64,000 nt of DNA from the NCBI RefSeq assembly GCF_000633595.2, contig NZ_JIBU02000008.1, forward strand, positions 124,001 through 188,000, given 5' to 3'. Position 1 is the first letter of the stretch, and each line of letters opens with the position of its first letter. This DNA comes from Clostridium drakei. GTDB lineage: Bacteria; Bacillota; Clostridia; Clostridiales; Clostridiaceae. The position numbers were made by a program, and so were the translations under genes. Shown here in pieces: positions 1 through 9,593 of this stretch. The notes beneath the pieces are model-generated. The model saw nothing but the letters and a program-made list of their open reading frames with translations, had not been told where the DNA came from and did not search any database.

Positions 1-452
1 ATGCTGTGTCGCAAGCATTCAGTAATAAAATATCTTCTGTATTAAGTATGGTGATGCTTGTAATCATCGGTCTATGGATTATATTAGAGCCTTACTTTAA
101 GAAAGAAAATAAAGTTAAAGACAAAGAGAGTTCCATTCAAAATAGCAATATATATAATATTTTAAAAGAACCAGAAACTGCAGATGCAGATAACTCTAAA
201 GATATTGATTTTAAAGAAGCTACATTCCTTGGTATTGCACTATCAATTAATAATGTAGGTGGAAGCCTAAGTGCAGGTATGATTGGGCTAAATTCATTTT
301 TTATAGGCTTCTTTTCTGCTATAATAAGTTTTTTAGCATTATGGGCTGGAAATTATATTACAGAGTTTTTTAATAAATGGAATTTAACTAAAAAGGCTAA
401 CATAATAGCAGGAATTATGTTGATTTTGATAGGGATAAAACAGATATTGTAA
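1..452 (+). CDS. ytaF: YtaF-like sporulation membrane protein, 3' part (cut by window edge)
   Basis: The reading frame is open from the first bases of the window, so the true start lies upstream and about 148 C-terminal residues are seen. There is a hydrophobic segment near the start (VLSMVMLVIIGLWII), a charged loop, then two more segments (FFIGFFSAIISFLALW and IIAGIMLILIGIKQIL). The motif GIALSINNVGGSLSAGMIG between them is typical of YtaF, a member of the MntP-like family of about 200-residue membrane proteins linked to sporulation. The family call rests on recalled motif similarity. The transported substrate, if any, is not known to me. The gene ends 45 bases before the convergent permease gene, so the two 3' ends face each other. 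Confidence 0.72.
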   Translation, partial: AVSQAFSNKISSVLSMVMLVIIGLWIILEPYFKKENKVKDKESSIQNSNIYNILKEPETADADNSKDIDFKEATFLGIALSINNVGGSLSAGMIGLNSFFIGFFSAIISFLALWAGNYITEFFNKWNLTKKANIIAGIMLILIGIKQIL

Positions 453-497
453 TTAGAATTGATAGAATAGAGAGGAAAATTATCCTCTCTGTTTTTA

Positions 498-2339
498 CTA
501 TTCTTCCTCGATTATATATGGTACAGTAACTATAGCTATATTCCTTTCCTTTAAAAGCATTCCTTTTATAAAAAGTGAAGTTTGATTATGAAGTATATTA
601 CCCCACCATTTTGAAACTACAAATTGAGGTATAACTACAGTAACTGTATCATTAGGACCAGCTACATACTCTTCAGATTTAATAAATTTAACAAGTGGAT
701 GTATAACACTTCTATAAGGAGATTCCTTAATAACAAGAGGTATACCTATATTGTATTCTTCCCATTTCTTCATAAGTTTTTTTGTCGCTTCTTTATCCAC
801 AGATATATGAAAAACTATAATATTGTTAGAAATAGTTCTTGCATAGTTTAGTGCTTTGAGAAAAGATTTATTTAAAGTATCAATAGGTACTATAGCATAC
901 CTTTTCTGTTCTTCAAAATTAATTACCTTTGGTCTTTGATTAATATCCAATTTAAGTTGAGTTGCCACAGCAGTATAATGTTTTTTTATTGTTATCATAA
1001 TAAAAACGAGAAAAGGAATTAAAATAAATATAATCCAGGCTCCAAGATGAAATTTGGTTATGCCTATTATTAGAACAGTTGCAAAGGTTACAAGAGCACC
1101 TAACCCATTAACAAAAGCCTTATGTCTCCAATAAGGGGATTTTTGCTTTACCCACCTACAAAACATTCCTGTTTGAGAAAGTGTAAAGGAAATAAAAACT
1201 CCCACAGCATATAGAGGAATTAATAAGTGAGTTTCTGCGTGAAAAATTATGACAAGAATGCATGCCATTGAGCATAAAAATATTATTCCATTAGAAAAAC
1301 TTAATCTATGTCCTCTTTTTGAAAATTGTCTTGGAGCAAAACCATCCTTTGATATTAAGGCTAATAAAAGTGGGAAACCTGCAAAAGCGGTATTTGCAGC
1401 CATGATTAATATTATTGCTGTTGTGCATTGAATAATGTAATACATAAAGCTGTGACCAAAAATTTGAGTGGCAATTTGAGATATAAGTGTATTTGATGAA
1501 TTAGGTACAGCATGATAAAGTGTGGTCAAATAAGAAAGTCCTCCAAATATAAACAATACAACAATACCTAAAAGCATCAAAACTATTTTTGCGTTTTTTT
1601 GAGAAGGTTCCTTAAAGCTAGGTATTCCGTTACTAACAGCTTCTATACCCGTTAATGCAGTACATCCAGATGCAAAAGCTCTTAAAAATAGAATAATAGA
1701 TATATCGCCAGTGGCCTGTGGTATTGGATATAGGGCTTGAGAAGAAGCACCAAAAAAGTGAACCTTGACTATTCCTGTAACTATCATAAATGCTACAGAG
1801 AGAATAAATAAATAAGTAGGAATTCCAAATAGTCTTGAAGATTCCTTTACACCTCTTAAATTGCCTAAGGTCATGAAAATGATCAGAATTACTGTTATAG
1901 GAACCTTGTATTTTAAAAGAGAAGGTATAGCGGATGTTATTGCAGCAGTTCCAGCACAGGTGCTTACTGCGACAGTTAAAGTATAATCTATTGAAAGTGC
2001 TGAACCAGCAATGAGTCCAGGGATAGTTCCCAAGTTGTCCTTTGCCACAATATATGAGCCGCCGCCATTAGGATAAGTGTCTATGGTTTGTCTATAAGAA
2101 AAAACCAGTAAAAACATTAAAAAGACAATACATAAAGCAGCATAAAACATATATTTGTAAGAAGCTAGTCCTACAACACCTATTAAAATCCACAGAATTT
2201 CTTCCCCTGCATAAGCCACAGAAGATATTGCATCACTAGAAAGTATGGGAAGTCCCCAAAAGACGTTATATTTTTCATTCTTTAAATCATCACTTTTTAA
2301 ATTACGACCAAGTATGAAGTTTACTAATTTAGATTTCAT
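498..2339 (-). CDS. kimA: KimA/YdaO-like APC-family potassium (or amino acid) importer
   Basis: A 613-residue polytopic membrane protein, close to the ~607 residues of Bacillus KimA. The N-terminal stretch LPILSSDAISSVAYAGEEIL matches the signature of the APC superfamily branch that includes YdaO/KimA, a high-affinity K+ importer controlled by c-di-AMP in Bacillus. About 12 hydrophobic segments fill residues 25-450. The C-terminal ~150 residues form a soluble domain (RYAIVPIDTLNKSFLKALNYA...) of the USP-like type seen in this family. The start is supported by a GGGGAGGG site just upstream on the minus strand. The leader was checked for a ydaO-type c-di-AMP riboswitch and no convincing match was seen. 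An annotation as generic amino acid permease would also be reasonable. Confidence 0.8.
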   Translation of the reverse strand: MKSKLVNFILGRNLKSDDLKNEKYNVFWGLPILSSDAISSVAYAGEEILWILIGVVGLASYKYMFYAALCIVFLMFLLVFSYRQTIDTYPNGGGSYIVAKDNLGTIPGLIAGSALSIDYTLTVAVSTCAGTAAITSAIPSLLKYKVPITVILIIFMTLGNLRGVKESSRLFGIPTYLFILSVAFMIVTGIVKVHFFGASSQALYPIPQATGDISIILFLRAFASGCTALTGIEAVSNGIPSFKEPSQKNAKIVLMLLGIVVLFIFGGLSYLTTLYHAVPNSSNTLISQIATQIFGHSFMYYIIQCTTAIILIMAANTAFAGFPLLLALISKDGFAPRQFSKRGHRLSFSNGIIFLCSMACILVIIFHAETHLLIPLYAVGVFISFTLSQTGMFCRWVKQKSPYWRHKAFVNGLGALVTFATVLIIGITKFHLGAWIIFILIPFLVFIMITIKKHYTAVATQLKLDINQRPKVINFEEQKRYAIVPIDTLNKSFLKALNYARTISNNIIVFHISVDKEATKKLMKKWEEYNIGIPLVIKESPYRSVIHPLVKFIKSEEYVAGPNDTVTVVIPQFVVSKWWGNILHNQTSLFIKGMLLKERNIAIVTVPYIIEEE

Positions 2340-2688
2340 ATCTTTTCCCTCCCCAATATTTCATATGCCAATGATGAAATGATTATACATCAACTAAAAA
2401 TTTATGTATAACCCTAATTATGTTGTTATAGCACTGAATTTAACTCAATTTTCAAAATTTTTGAGGATAAATCTGGATTTTTACACATTTAATTGTGGTA
2501 GGTCACGCATAATTTCATGCTCAAAATTTAGATTAGTAATATAAGCAAAATGCGACACAACTTTTTTAGAGGACAGAGGACAGTGAAGGATGATTTTTCT
2601 CCGCTTTGTTGCGAAATATTTTTTGCGGTTTACAATTCTCATTAAATGTGTAAAATTAAATGTAATAGTTCAAAACGGAGGAATTAAG
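2340..2688. other. Intergenic region between divergent genes
   Basis: About 350 bases of AT-rich DNA separate the minus-strand permease from the plus-strand small gene. It should hold both promoters. A short dyad (GCATAA...) lies near 2508-2522. I see no confident riboswitch or small gene. An in-frame extension of the downstream gene back to 2590 exists but lacks a ribosome site. Confidence 0.4.
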
Positions 2689-2961
2689 ATGCTAAAAATA
2701 TGGGGTAAGATTATAAAAAATAATAAAATTGTAATAGATGATGTAGTGATATCAGATATTGAGGGAAGTTATCAAGAAAATCTTAAGGTATGTATTACAG
2801 AATTATGTAATAAATTTGATATTTCCAAGCCTTACTGGCTGCCTGTAAATTTGGATCAGTATAATAAAATGAGCAAAACAAGCTTTAATCAAGATAATTT
2901 TATAGAAGAAATAGATTTTGATAAATTTATGATAGTTGAAATAGAAGATGAGGATAAATAA
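2689..2961 (+). CDS. Hypothetical protein, 90 aa
   Basis: The chosen start is the ATG at 2689, preceded by CGGAGGAATTAAG. An upstream in-frame ATG at 2590 would add 33 residues but has no ribosome site. The protein is small, acidic at its C-terminus (IVEIEDEDK) and without signal peptide or membrane segments. It contains 'WGKIIKNNKIVIDDVV' and 'KPYWLPVNLDQYNKMSKTSF'. I recognise it only as the kind of short conserved protein common in clostridia and assign no function. It is followed by two strong stem-loops. Confidence 0.65.
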   Translation: MLKIWGKIIKNNKIVIDDVVISDIEGSYQENLKVCITELCNKFDISKPYWLPVNLDQYNKMSKTSFNQDNFIEEIDFDKFMIVEIEDEDK

Positions 2962-2996
2962 ACATAGTCATTTAGATGTTAAATGACTATGTTTAT
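2956..2996 (+). terminator. Stem-loop after the 90-aa gene (first of two)
   Basis: AATAAACATAGTCATTTA pairs with TAAATGACTATGTTTATT around a 5-base loop, an 18-bp perfect stem overlapping the stop codon. It lacks a long T-run, but its position and strength suggest a terminator or mRNA-stabilising hairpin. Confidence 0.6.
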
Positions 2997-3019
2997 TGTA
3001 ATTTAATATAGTCATAATG

Positions 3020-3062
3020 TAATAAACATATTCATTTGGTATCTAAATGAATATGTTTATTT
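3020..3062. terminator. Second, related stem-loop
   Basis: AATAAACATATTCATTT and AAATGAATATGTTTATT form a second long hairpin only ~25 bases after the first. The two hairpins have similar sequence and look like a local duplication. Confidence 0.5.
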
Positions 3063-3113
3063 GGTTTTGGGTATGTTTATGATAGTATTAATTATAGGCA
3101 ATATAGATTAAAA

Positions 3114-3143
3114 AAGACAAATTATATAAAAAAGTGCTATAAT
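3114..3143 (+). promoter_or_regulatory. Possible promoter for the TtcA-like gene
   Basis: TATAAT at 3138-3143 lies 18 bases after AAGACA (3114-3119), just upstream of the next gene. The -10 is perfect and the -35 is weak. Confidence 0.4.
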
Positions 3144-3170
3144 GTTTTTTAGTAAAAAAGTGAGGTGCAT

Positions 3171-4043
3171 ATGATGAGTGATATAGCAGGAAGCGGTTGT
3201 GATATATTGGTTCCTTTTAATGAAAGGAAACCTTTAGAAGAAATAGAACGTAGTATTACTAAAACTTATAAAAAGAAGATATGGTCAAAGTTTGTGAAGG
3301 CAATAAAGGATTATAAATTGGTAGAAGAAGGAGATAAGATTGCAATAGCTATCTCTGGAGGCAAGGATAGTCTATTAATGGCAAAGTTGTTTCAAGAGTT
3401 ACACAGGCATAGACAGATGAATTTTGGTCTAGAATTTATTGCTATGGACCCAGGGTATCATAAGGATATCAAAAAACTTCTAATTGATAACTGTGAGTAT
3501 TTAAATATACCAATTCAAATTTTTGAATCAGGGATTTTTGAAGTTGCAGATAGAATAGCTCAAAAATATCCTTGTTACATGTGTGCAAGAATGCGTAGGG
3601 GCGCACTATACACAAAAGCAAAGGAGTTAGGCTGTAATAAACTTGCACTTGGTCATCATTTTAATGATGTTATAGAGACAATACTTCTTAATGTGTTGTA
3701 TTCAGGAAACTATAAGACCATGCTTCCAAAACTTAAATCAACTAATTTTGAAGGAATAGAATTAATAAGACCTCTTTATTATATAGAAGAAGAAAATATT
3801 CAACGTTTTATTCAAAAAAGTGGAATTTGGCCTTTAAATTGTGCTTGTATGGTTTCAGCAGGAAAAATAGGCAATAAGCGATATGAAATTAAGGATTTGA
3901 TTAAAGAATTAAAGAAAAACTTTCCACAAGTTGATAAATCCATTTTTAAGTCAGCACAAAATGTAAATATGGATTCTATTTTAGGATGGCAAAAAAATGG
4001 AGAAGATCATTCCTATTTGGAATTTTATAATGATGAAGAATAA
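3171..4043 (+). CDS. TtcA-family PP-loop ATPase, probable tRNA 2-thiocytidine synthase-like
   Basis: About 290 residues, a typical length for the TtcA/TilS/MnmA-like adenylating enzymes. The PP-loop SGGKDS is followed by a CxxC-type motif in PCYMCARMRRGALY and a later cysteine pair in NCACMV. This is the pattern of TtcA-type enzymes, in which cysteines hold an iron-sulfur cluster and the PP-loop activates cytidine 32 of tRNA with ATP. The GAGGTG site at 3162-3167 fits ATG at 3171 or 3174; GTG at 3165 lies inside it and is unlikely. The gene has its own likely promoter and is not part of the surface-protein locus. The exact tRNA base modified cannot be read from the sequence. Confidence 0.75.
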   Translation: MMSDIAGSGCDILVPFNERKPLEEIERSITKTYKKKIWSKFVKAIKDYKLVEEGDKIAIAISGGKDSLLMAKLFQELHRHRQMNFGLEFIAMDPGYHKDIKKLLIDNCEYLNIPIQIFESGIFEVADRIAQKYPCYMCARMRRGALYTKAKELGCNKLALGHHFNDVIETILLNVLYSGNYKTMLPKLKSTNFEGIELIRPLYYIEEENIQRFIQKSGIWPLNCACMVSAGKIGNKRYEIKDLIKELKKNFPQVDKSIFKSAQNVNMDSILGWQKNGEDHSYLEFYNDEE

Positions 4044-4190
4044 ATAATTAATGACTTATAGTAAGCTTTTTGTTGATTGAAAATGAGCATAAATATGTAA
4101 AACATCAATTTTATGAGTATTTATAATCTAGTATTTATAGTATAATATTCTTATGATAGATTATTAAGGAATATCAGGAGGGATAACAAA

Positions 4191-7100
4191 ATGAAGGTAA
4201 ATTGTACAAAAGCCTTGAGTAGAGCAACGATTATGTCCTTGATTTTAGCGGCAGCTTTGTCAACATCATCAGTTAAGGCTGCAGAGGGACAAGTTACAAC
4301 TGTTGGGGGAACAAGCATATATGAAACTGCAGCTAAGGTAGCTACTACAAATTGGACTAGCTCTAAAAATGTAGTACTAGTATGTGGTGAAGGATATGCA
4401 GATGCAGTAAGTGGATCAGTTTTGGCAAAGCAATTGGATGCACCAATACTTTTAACTACAACTGGAACACTTAATTCTTATGCTAAAAGTGCACTGGATA
4501 CATTAAAGCCACAGAATGTATATGTTATAGGTGGACCAGCTTCAGTTTCAGAAAGTGTAAGAAATGAGTTAAGAAATTCTAAATATAGTTTGGTAGAATT
4601 AGGTGGAAAAAATAGATACGAAACTAATGTTGCTGTAGCAAACCAATTAGTTAAACTAGGAGTATCTCCTAGTAATGTTATGGTAGTTGGTGGAGAAGGA
4701 TTTTCTGATGTACTATCAGTTACTCCTATAGCAGCAGCTAAAGGACAGATACTTCTATTAGGAATCAATGACAACAATGCTCTTAAACCAGCACTTGATT
4801 TTGTAAAAACAAATAATTCAAATGTTACTGTTGTTGGAACTCAAAATACTATAACAGATAGTACTTATAAAACTTTAGGTGCTACTAAAAGAATAAATGG
4901 TGGTGCTGACAGATTTGAAACTAACTTAAATGTACTAAATGAATATAAAGATGATTTGAAAAATAGTAAATTGTATATTGCTAATGCAAGTGGAGATAGA
5001 TATGCAGATGCTTTAATAGCTTCATCTTTAGCAGGAAAATGGTCATCACCATTAGTGTTAGTGGACACAGATAATTCCACAGCTACAAGCAATGCAATTA
5101 GCTATATTAGGAATAAGGCAGTTGATACAACGGATGTAAATGCTATAGCTGAATCAGGAGTTATTTCTGATAATGTTATTTCAAAAATAAATTCAGCAAT
5201 TCCTCTAAGTAATACTCCTACTGTAAAAACAGTTACTACAAATGGATTAAATCAAGTAAAAGTAGTATTTAATACAGAAGTTGATGAGGATACAGCAGAA
5301 AATGTAAGAAATTATCAGATTGATGGTGAAGATTTAGGATCAATTTCAGATAATAATTGTAAAGCATATCTGCAAGATGATAAAAGGACAGTAACAATCA
5401 CATTTTCAAATCCATTTAAATCTTCAAAATCTGTAAATTTTACAGTGAAAAATTCTGTATTAGACAGAAAGACATATAAAAATATAGAGAAATGTGAAAA
5501 ATATATTACTTTTTCTATTGCTGATTTACCTACACTAGAATCAGTAAAAGCACGAGGAGGTAATAAGTTAATAGTCAAATTTTCACAACCAATAAAAATG
5601 GTTTCAGGTGATTTGGGTTCTATAAAAATTAATAGACAAAGTTTATTGAATTTTTCATTAAATACATCTATAACCAAATTTCAAGGAGAGTCAAATGATT
5701 GGTCAGATACTGTAGAATTGTATTTTGATTCACCACTACCAATAGGAGAAAATACATTGACAGTTCCAAGTGGTAATGATGATAAAGCGTTTTATGCTGC
5801 AGGTGGGTTTCCTTTAAAAGGGTCAAGCTTAACTTTTAATGTGGATGTAGAAACTGGGACTCCTAAAGTTACAAATGTATCTGCAGATAATTCAGGGGTT
5901 ATTTATATAACATTTGACAGAACTATGGATGAACGAACAGCCCTTAAATATAGTAACTATAGAATAAATGGAAGTACTGTTGGAGTTAATTCATCAGATA
6001 TATGTTTTGATACAAATTCAGATGATAAAGTTGTTAAAATAAAGAGAATAGGTTATATGTTTAAAGATGGAGAAAATCGCCTTATTGTAACTGATGATGT
6101 GGAAGATACTTATGGAAACTCCATTAATGAAAAAGAAACAACTTTTAATGTTGGAAATGATAACTTAAAACCACAAGTTTCAAATGCTACTTTGATAGAT
6201 AGTAAAACTCTTCGAATTAAATTTAATAAAGATGTTAGTTATAGTAGTGCAACAAATAAATCAAACTACAAAATAGTTGATTCAGATGGTGGGGATGTAA
6301 GTTATAAGATTGATTATATATCATCAGTAAGGGATAATGATGGAAACACTAGTAAAATTTTTGATATTAAATTTGGTAGTGACAATTCTTTAAAGGATTA
6401 CGAATATAAATTAACAGTGAAAAATGTCAGAGATACTAATTCAGTACCAAATGTAATGGACACATATGAACAAAAGATTGATGGGGTAGATACTGAAGGA
6501 GTAACTGTAAAGTCAATAACGAAATATGTAAATAGTGATAATCAAGTAGTTGTATTTTTCAATAAAGTTATGGATGAAAGATCAATCACTAATCCTTCAA
6601 ATTACCGTTTTATGGATGGTACAGGAGAAGGAAGAGAGTTGCCAGCAAGTACTGTCCTTACTGCAAGTTCAGATGACAAGAGTGTAATTATTGAATTTCC
6701 TTCAAGCTATGTGATAGGTGATTCAGAGAGGTCAAACTATATAAAGCAAATGTCAGTTGCTAATGTTAAAGACCAAAATGGTAATTTGTTAGAAACCTCC
6801 TATAATAGTGCAATAGGTACAAACTATGGTGATGGTCCAAAACTTATAGATAATACTGCAAAAATGACTTTTGAAGATGATAATATAGTAGTTAGATTTT
6901 CACTAACAGATACTTTAGATGTAATTAATGGAAATGACTTTAGAGTAGATGGTCAAACTCCAGATAGATGCACAATGTCAGGTAAAAGCATAATTCTTAC
7001 ATTTAGACCTGGAATTAAAAATAATGAGAAAATTGATGCTATAAGAAATTCAGGAAGTAGTACTACACTTAGTATTTATAGCAATAATTCTTATGATTCA

Positions 7101-7505
7101 GCTGGACGTAGAATACAGTCTGGTTCAGATAAAGTGTTGATTCCACCAATAACTCGTCCAGATTCATGGGTTGCAGAAACTAATAAAAATAGAGGTATGA
7201 ATCCTTCTATAACTATAGCCTTTAACCAAGATATTGATAGTGATGCTAGAAGTTCCTACTATGATGATTTCATATTTATAAATGAGACAACAGGGCAAAC
7301 AATTAAACCTCTTTCACTATCAGTTGATGGAAGAAAAGTTATTTATAATTTTAATACTGGAACAATGAGCTCTGGAGACAAAATTCGTGTTAAAGCAAAT
7401 TCTTCAAGTATCAATATAAGAGGCAAGGAAGATGATGATGGAAAATATTCAGTATTTAGTCCATTTACTGATGATTTAAATGGAAGAATATTAATTGCAC
7501 AATAG
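4191..7505 (+). CDS. Secreted cell wall protein: three CWB2 repeats plus SbsA-type Ig-like units (1104 aa)
   Basis: A signal peptide (ALSRATIMSLILAAALSTSS, cleavage near SVKA/AEGQ) is followed by three CWB2 repeats over about residues 35-340. They are recognised by GYADAVSGSVLAKQLDAPIL and two diverged repeats with NVYVIGGPASVSESV-type ends. CWB2 domains bind anionic wall polymers in clostridia, as shown for C. difficile Cwp proteins. Residues ~345-1104 are a chain of ~100-residue Ig-like units, each with an 'LKVVFNTEVDE...' or 'ITFDRTMDERTALKYSNY' strand and a 'VKDQNGN'-type end, as in SbsA Ig-like S-layer domains. The start has AGGAGGG upstream. Its architecture parallels the 1353-aa protein at 9594, but codon use is less biased, which suggests lower expression. 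Confidence 0.88.
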   Translation: MKVNCTKALSRATIMSLILAAALSTSSVKAAEGQVTTVGGTSIYETAAKVATTNWTSSKNVVLVCGEGYADAVSGSVLAKQLDAPILLTTTGTLNSYAKSALDTLKPQNVYVIGGPASVSESVRNELRNSKYSLVELGGKNRYETNVAVANQLVKLGVSPSNVMVVGGEGFSDVLSVTPIAAAKGQILLLGINDNNALKPALDFVKTNNSNVTVVGTQNTITDSTYKTLGATKRINGGADRFETNLNVLNEYKDDLKNSKLYIANASGDRYADALIASSLAGKWSSPLVLVDTDNSTATSNAISYIRNKAVDTTDVNAIAESGVISDNVISKINSAIPLSNTPTVKTVTTNGLNQVKVVFNTEVDEDTAENVRNYQIDGEDLGSISDNNCKAYLQDDKRTVTITFSNPFKSSKSVNFTVKNSVLDRKTYKNIEKCEKYITFSIADLPTLESVKARGGNKLIVKFSQPIKMVSGDLGSIKINRQSLLNFSLNTSITKFQGESNDWSDTVELYFDSPLPIGENTLTVPSGNDDKAFYAAGGFPLKGSSLTFNVDVETGTPKVTNVSADNSGVIYITFDRTMDERTALKYSNYRINGSTVGVNSSDICFDTNSDDKVVKIKRIGYMFKDGENRLIVTDDVEDTYGNSINEKETTFNVGNDNLKPQVSNATLIDSKTLRIKFNKDVSYSSATNKSNYKIVDSDGGDVSYKIDYISSVRDNDGNTSKIFDIKFGSDNSLKDYEYKLTVKNVRDTNSVPNVMDTYEQKIDGVDTEGVTVKSITKYVNSDNQVVVFFNKVMDERSITNPSNYRFMDGTGEGRELPASTVLTASSDDKSVIIEFPSSYVIGDSERSNYIKQMSVANVKDQNGNLLETSYNSAIGTNYGDGPKLIDNTAKMTFEDDNIVVRFSLTDTLDVINGNDFRVDGQTPDRCTMSGKSIILTFRPGIKNNEKIDAIRNSGSSTTLSIYSNNSYDSAGRRIQSGSDKVLIPPITRPDSWVAETNKNRGMNPSITIAFNQDIDSDARSSYYDDFIFINETTGQTIKPLSLSVDGRKVIYNFNTGTMSSGDKIRVKANSSSINIRGKEDDDGKYSVFSPFTDDLNGRILIAQ

Positions 7506-7559
7506 AATGGTGATTTTTGTTTAAAATTCCATTTTAACAAGTTAATTATTTTAGAATGG

Positions 7560-7608
7560 AAGGTCTATAATAAAATAACATATTTATTTTACTATAGACC
7601 TTTCTTCA
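7560..7608 (+). terminator. Terminator after the 1104-aa gene
   Basis: AGGTCTATAATAAAATAA pairs with TTATTTTACTATAGACCT (one mismatch) around a short loop, followed by TTCTTC. The 7506-7848 gap otherwise contains only AT-rich promoter-like sequence. Confidence 0.7.
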
Positions 7609-7848
7609 TACTATTTTTGCAGTTATAAATTTTAAATAAAACTATTTTTCTAAATGTGAAGTAATTTATATAAAGATTCATGGCAAATGTTATTGTGTAA
7701 GTAAGGTATTATAGTCCTAATTTAAACTTTATTTATAAAAATTAACAAAATATCTGTAAAATTTATGTATGTTATTATATAATTGAAATTAAGTATAAAT
7801 TTTATGAAGCAATGTACGATTATCATTAACAGTAGGAGGAATGATTTA

Positions 7849-8901
7849 ATGATTAGAGGAAGAAAATTTTTAAGTTCTATGCTTACAGCATTAGTTATAA
7901 CAGTAACTTTAAGTGCAGGAAGTGTACAAGCTGCAACAGTAAGTAGAACTGATGGTGGTTCAGGTGGAAGAATAGGAACAGCTAATAAAGTTGCTGTAGA
8001 CCTATTTGGTAAAGCAAAAAGTGTAATATTAGTAAATGGATACGGCTATGCAGATGCAGTAAGTGCTACACCACTTGCAAAGCTTTTAGGGGCTCCTATA
8101 CTTTTAACAGCAGGAGGAGATGCCTTAGAATCAGATGTATACTCAACTATACAGAATCTTGGAGCTTCCAATATATATATAGTAGGTGGAAAAGGTGTAG
8201 TGTCAACCTCTATAGAAAATACATTGAAAAATAAGTACACAGTAGAGCGTGTAGCTGGAGTTAAAGATACAACAAGAATGGGAACTAATGCAGAAGTTGC
8301 AAAAAAAGTTTTAAGCTTAAGTGGACAAAAATCAGCAGTTCTTGTTAATGGACAAGATGGTTATGCAGATGCATTATCTGTAGCGTCTATTGCAGCACAA
8401 AAAGGATATCCAGTATTATTTGGAACTTCTCAAATGATATATTCTACAGTTAAAGATGTAATAACTTCCAATAATTTAAGTATTCTTGCTGTAGGTGGAG
8501 AAGGAGTATTACCTCAATCAGTAGTAGATACAGTATCAGGCAAAAAAATAACTAATAATGCAGCAGATAGATTTGCTACAAATTTAGCTGTTTTAGATTA
8601 CTTCAAAAATAATGGAGGATTGGACTTTGGTACAGTTTATATAGCAGCAGGTGGTGCAAGTGATGATCAATTTGCAGATGCTTTAGTTGCTTCAGCAGCA
8701 GCAGCAAAAACTGGATCTCCATTAGTACTTACTGGCGCTGGTGCAGGTGAAAGCCAGATACAAGCAGCTCAAAATTATATAAACTTAAATGCAACTGACA
8801 GCTCAAAACTTATAATAATAGGAGGAACAGCTTCAGTTTCACAAGAAATTCAATCAAGCTTATCTACAGGAGATGATCTTAAAGTAATAGAAATTAGTTA
8901 A
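7849..8901 (+). CDS. Secreted CWB2-only cell wall-binding protein (350 aa)
   Basis: ATG at 7849 follows AGGAGG at 7834-7839. An upstream in-frame start at 7783 would disrupt the signal peptide. Residues 1-28 form a signal peptide (SMLTALVITVTLSAGSVQA). The rest is three CWB2 repeats, with motifs GYGYADAVSATPLAKLLGAP, GYADALSVASIAAQKG and DDQFADALVASAAA, ending in GGTASVSQEIQSSL. There is no Ig-like or enzymatic domain, so the protein is a bare wall-binding unit. It might fill binding sites, act as a partner for other surface proteins, or be a shortened descendant of a longer Cwp-type protein. It lies between two larger CWB2 proteins. Confidence 0.85.
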   Translation: MIRGRKFLSSMLTALVITVTLSAGSVQAATVSRTDGGSGGRIGTANKVAVDLFGKAKSVILVNGYGYADAVSATPLAKLLGAPILLTAGGDALESDVYSTIQNLGASNIYIVGGKGVVSTSIENTLKNKYTVERVAGVKDTTRMGTNAEVAKKVLSLSGQKSAVLVNGQDGYADALSVASIAAQKGYPVLFGTSQMIYSTVKDVITSNNLSILAVGGEGVLPQSVVDTVSGKKITNNAADRFATNLAVLDYFKNNGGLDFGTVYIAAGGASDDQFADALVASAAAAKTGSPLVLTGAGAGESQIQAAQNYINLNATDSSKLIIIGGTASVSQEIQSSLSTGDDLKVIEIS

Positions 8902-8920
8902 ATAGCTTTTTTTAACTCAA

Positions 8921-8966
8921 CATGTGTAAAAAAGCTGCTTTGCAGTTTTTTTACACATTTTTTGCA
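8921..8966 (+). terminator. Terminator after the 350-aa CWB2 gene
   Basis: TGTGTAAAAAAGCTGC and GCAGTTTTTTTACACA pair around a TTT loop, followed by TTTTTTG. Confidence 0.8.
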
Positions 8967-9593
8967 CATTAAAGGAGGAAAATAAAATTTTATGTAGAAT
9001 ATTTACTAAGGCATTCTTATAGTTCAATACATTACCAGAAGATGTATTACTAAACATAGTTAAAGCTATTAATTAAAAAAAATAGAAAAATTTGAAACAC
9101 TTTTTATTGTGGTTGCGTCTAATATTGTGTTCTATAAATATATCATTATTAGAATCTCAAGGCAAAAAAACTAAATAATTACATTTAAAATACATTTATT
9201 TGCCAACATTAAAACTGTAGAAAAATTAAAAAAATTATTGTATAATTAAACCATAGTTAATTTTCCTATAAAATAAAGTATTTACTCGTTGATCATAAAA
9301 ATTAAAGAATATGCATTATGTAGAAATGTAAGAAGATATATGCTATAATGAAGAGTGAATTTTGGAACATATAACTAATACATAATACAAAATGAATAAA
9401 TGATTAAATTAATCAAAAATACTGGAATATACAGGATTAATATGGTATAATAGTTTCTGTTTTAAAATGCTATCAAATTTTCCAATATAAAAATAAGAAA
9501 GTTTGAAGCTTTAAAAAAGTATATATTTAAAAATATATATATATATTAAGAATTTTAATTAAAATTCACTTAAATCGAGGAGGGTATTACAAT
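8967..9593 (+). promoter_or_regulatory. Long leader/promoter region of the 1353-aa surface protein gene
   Basis: About 630 AT-rich bases precede the next gene. Two perfect TATAAT boxes are visible at 9344-9349 and 9446-9451; the second has an extended TGG and a weak TGGAAT -35 at 9423, 17 bases away. The gene begins after CGAGGAGGG. A short stretch near 9030-9075 could encode NTLPEDVLLNIVKAIN followed by a stop, possibly the tail of a lost gene. A long leader is common for highly expressed S-layer genes. Confidence 0.45.

Noticed and set aside
624-1431. Plus-strand open frames inside the permease gene
   Set aside because: They lie opposite the well-supported minus-strand KimA-like gene, have no ribosome sites and show no protein features.
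2340-2560. Possible c-di-AMP (ydaO) riboswitch upstream of the KimA-like gene
   Set aside because: The leader was read on the minus strand and the conserved ydaO core was not found; only AT-rich sequence and a ribosome site are visible.
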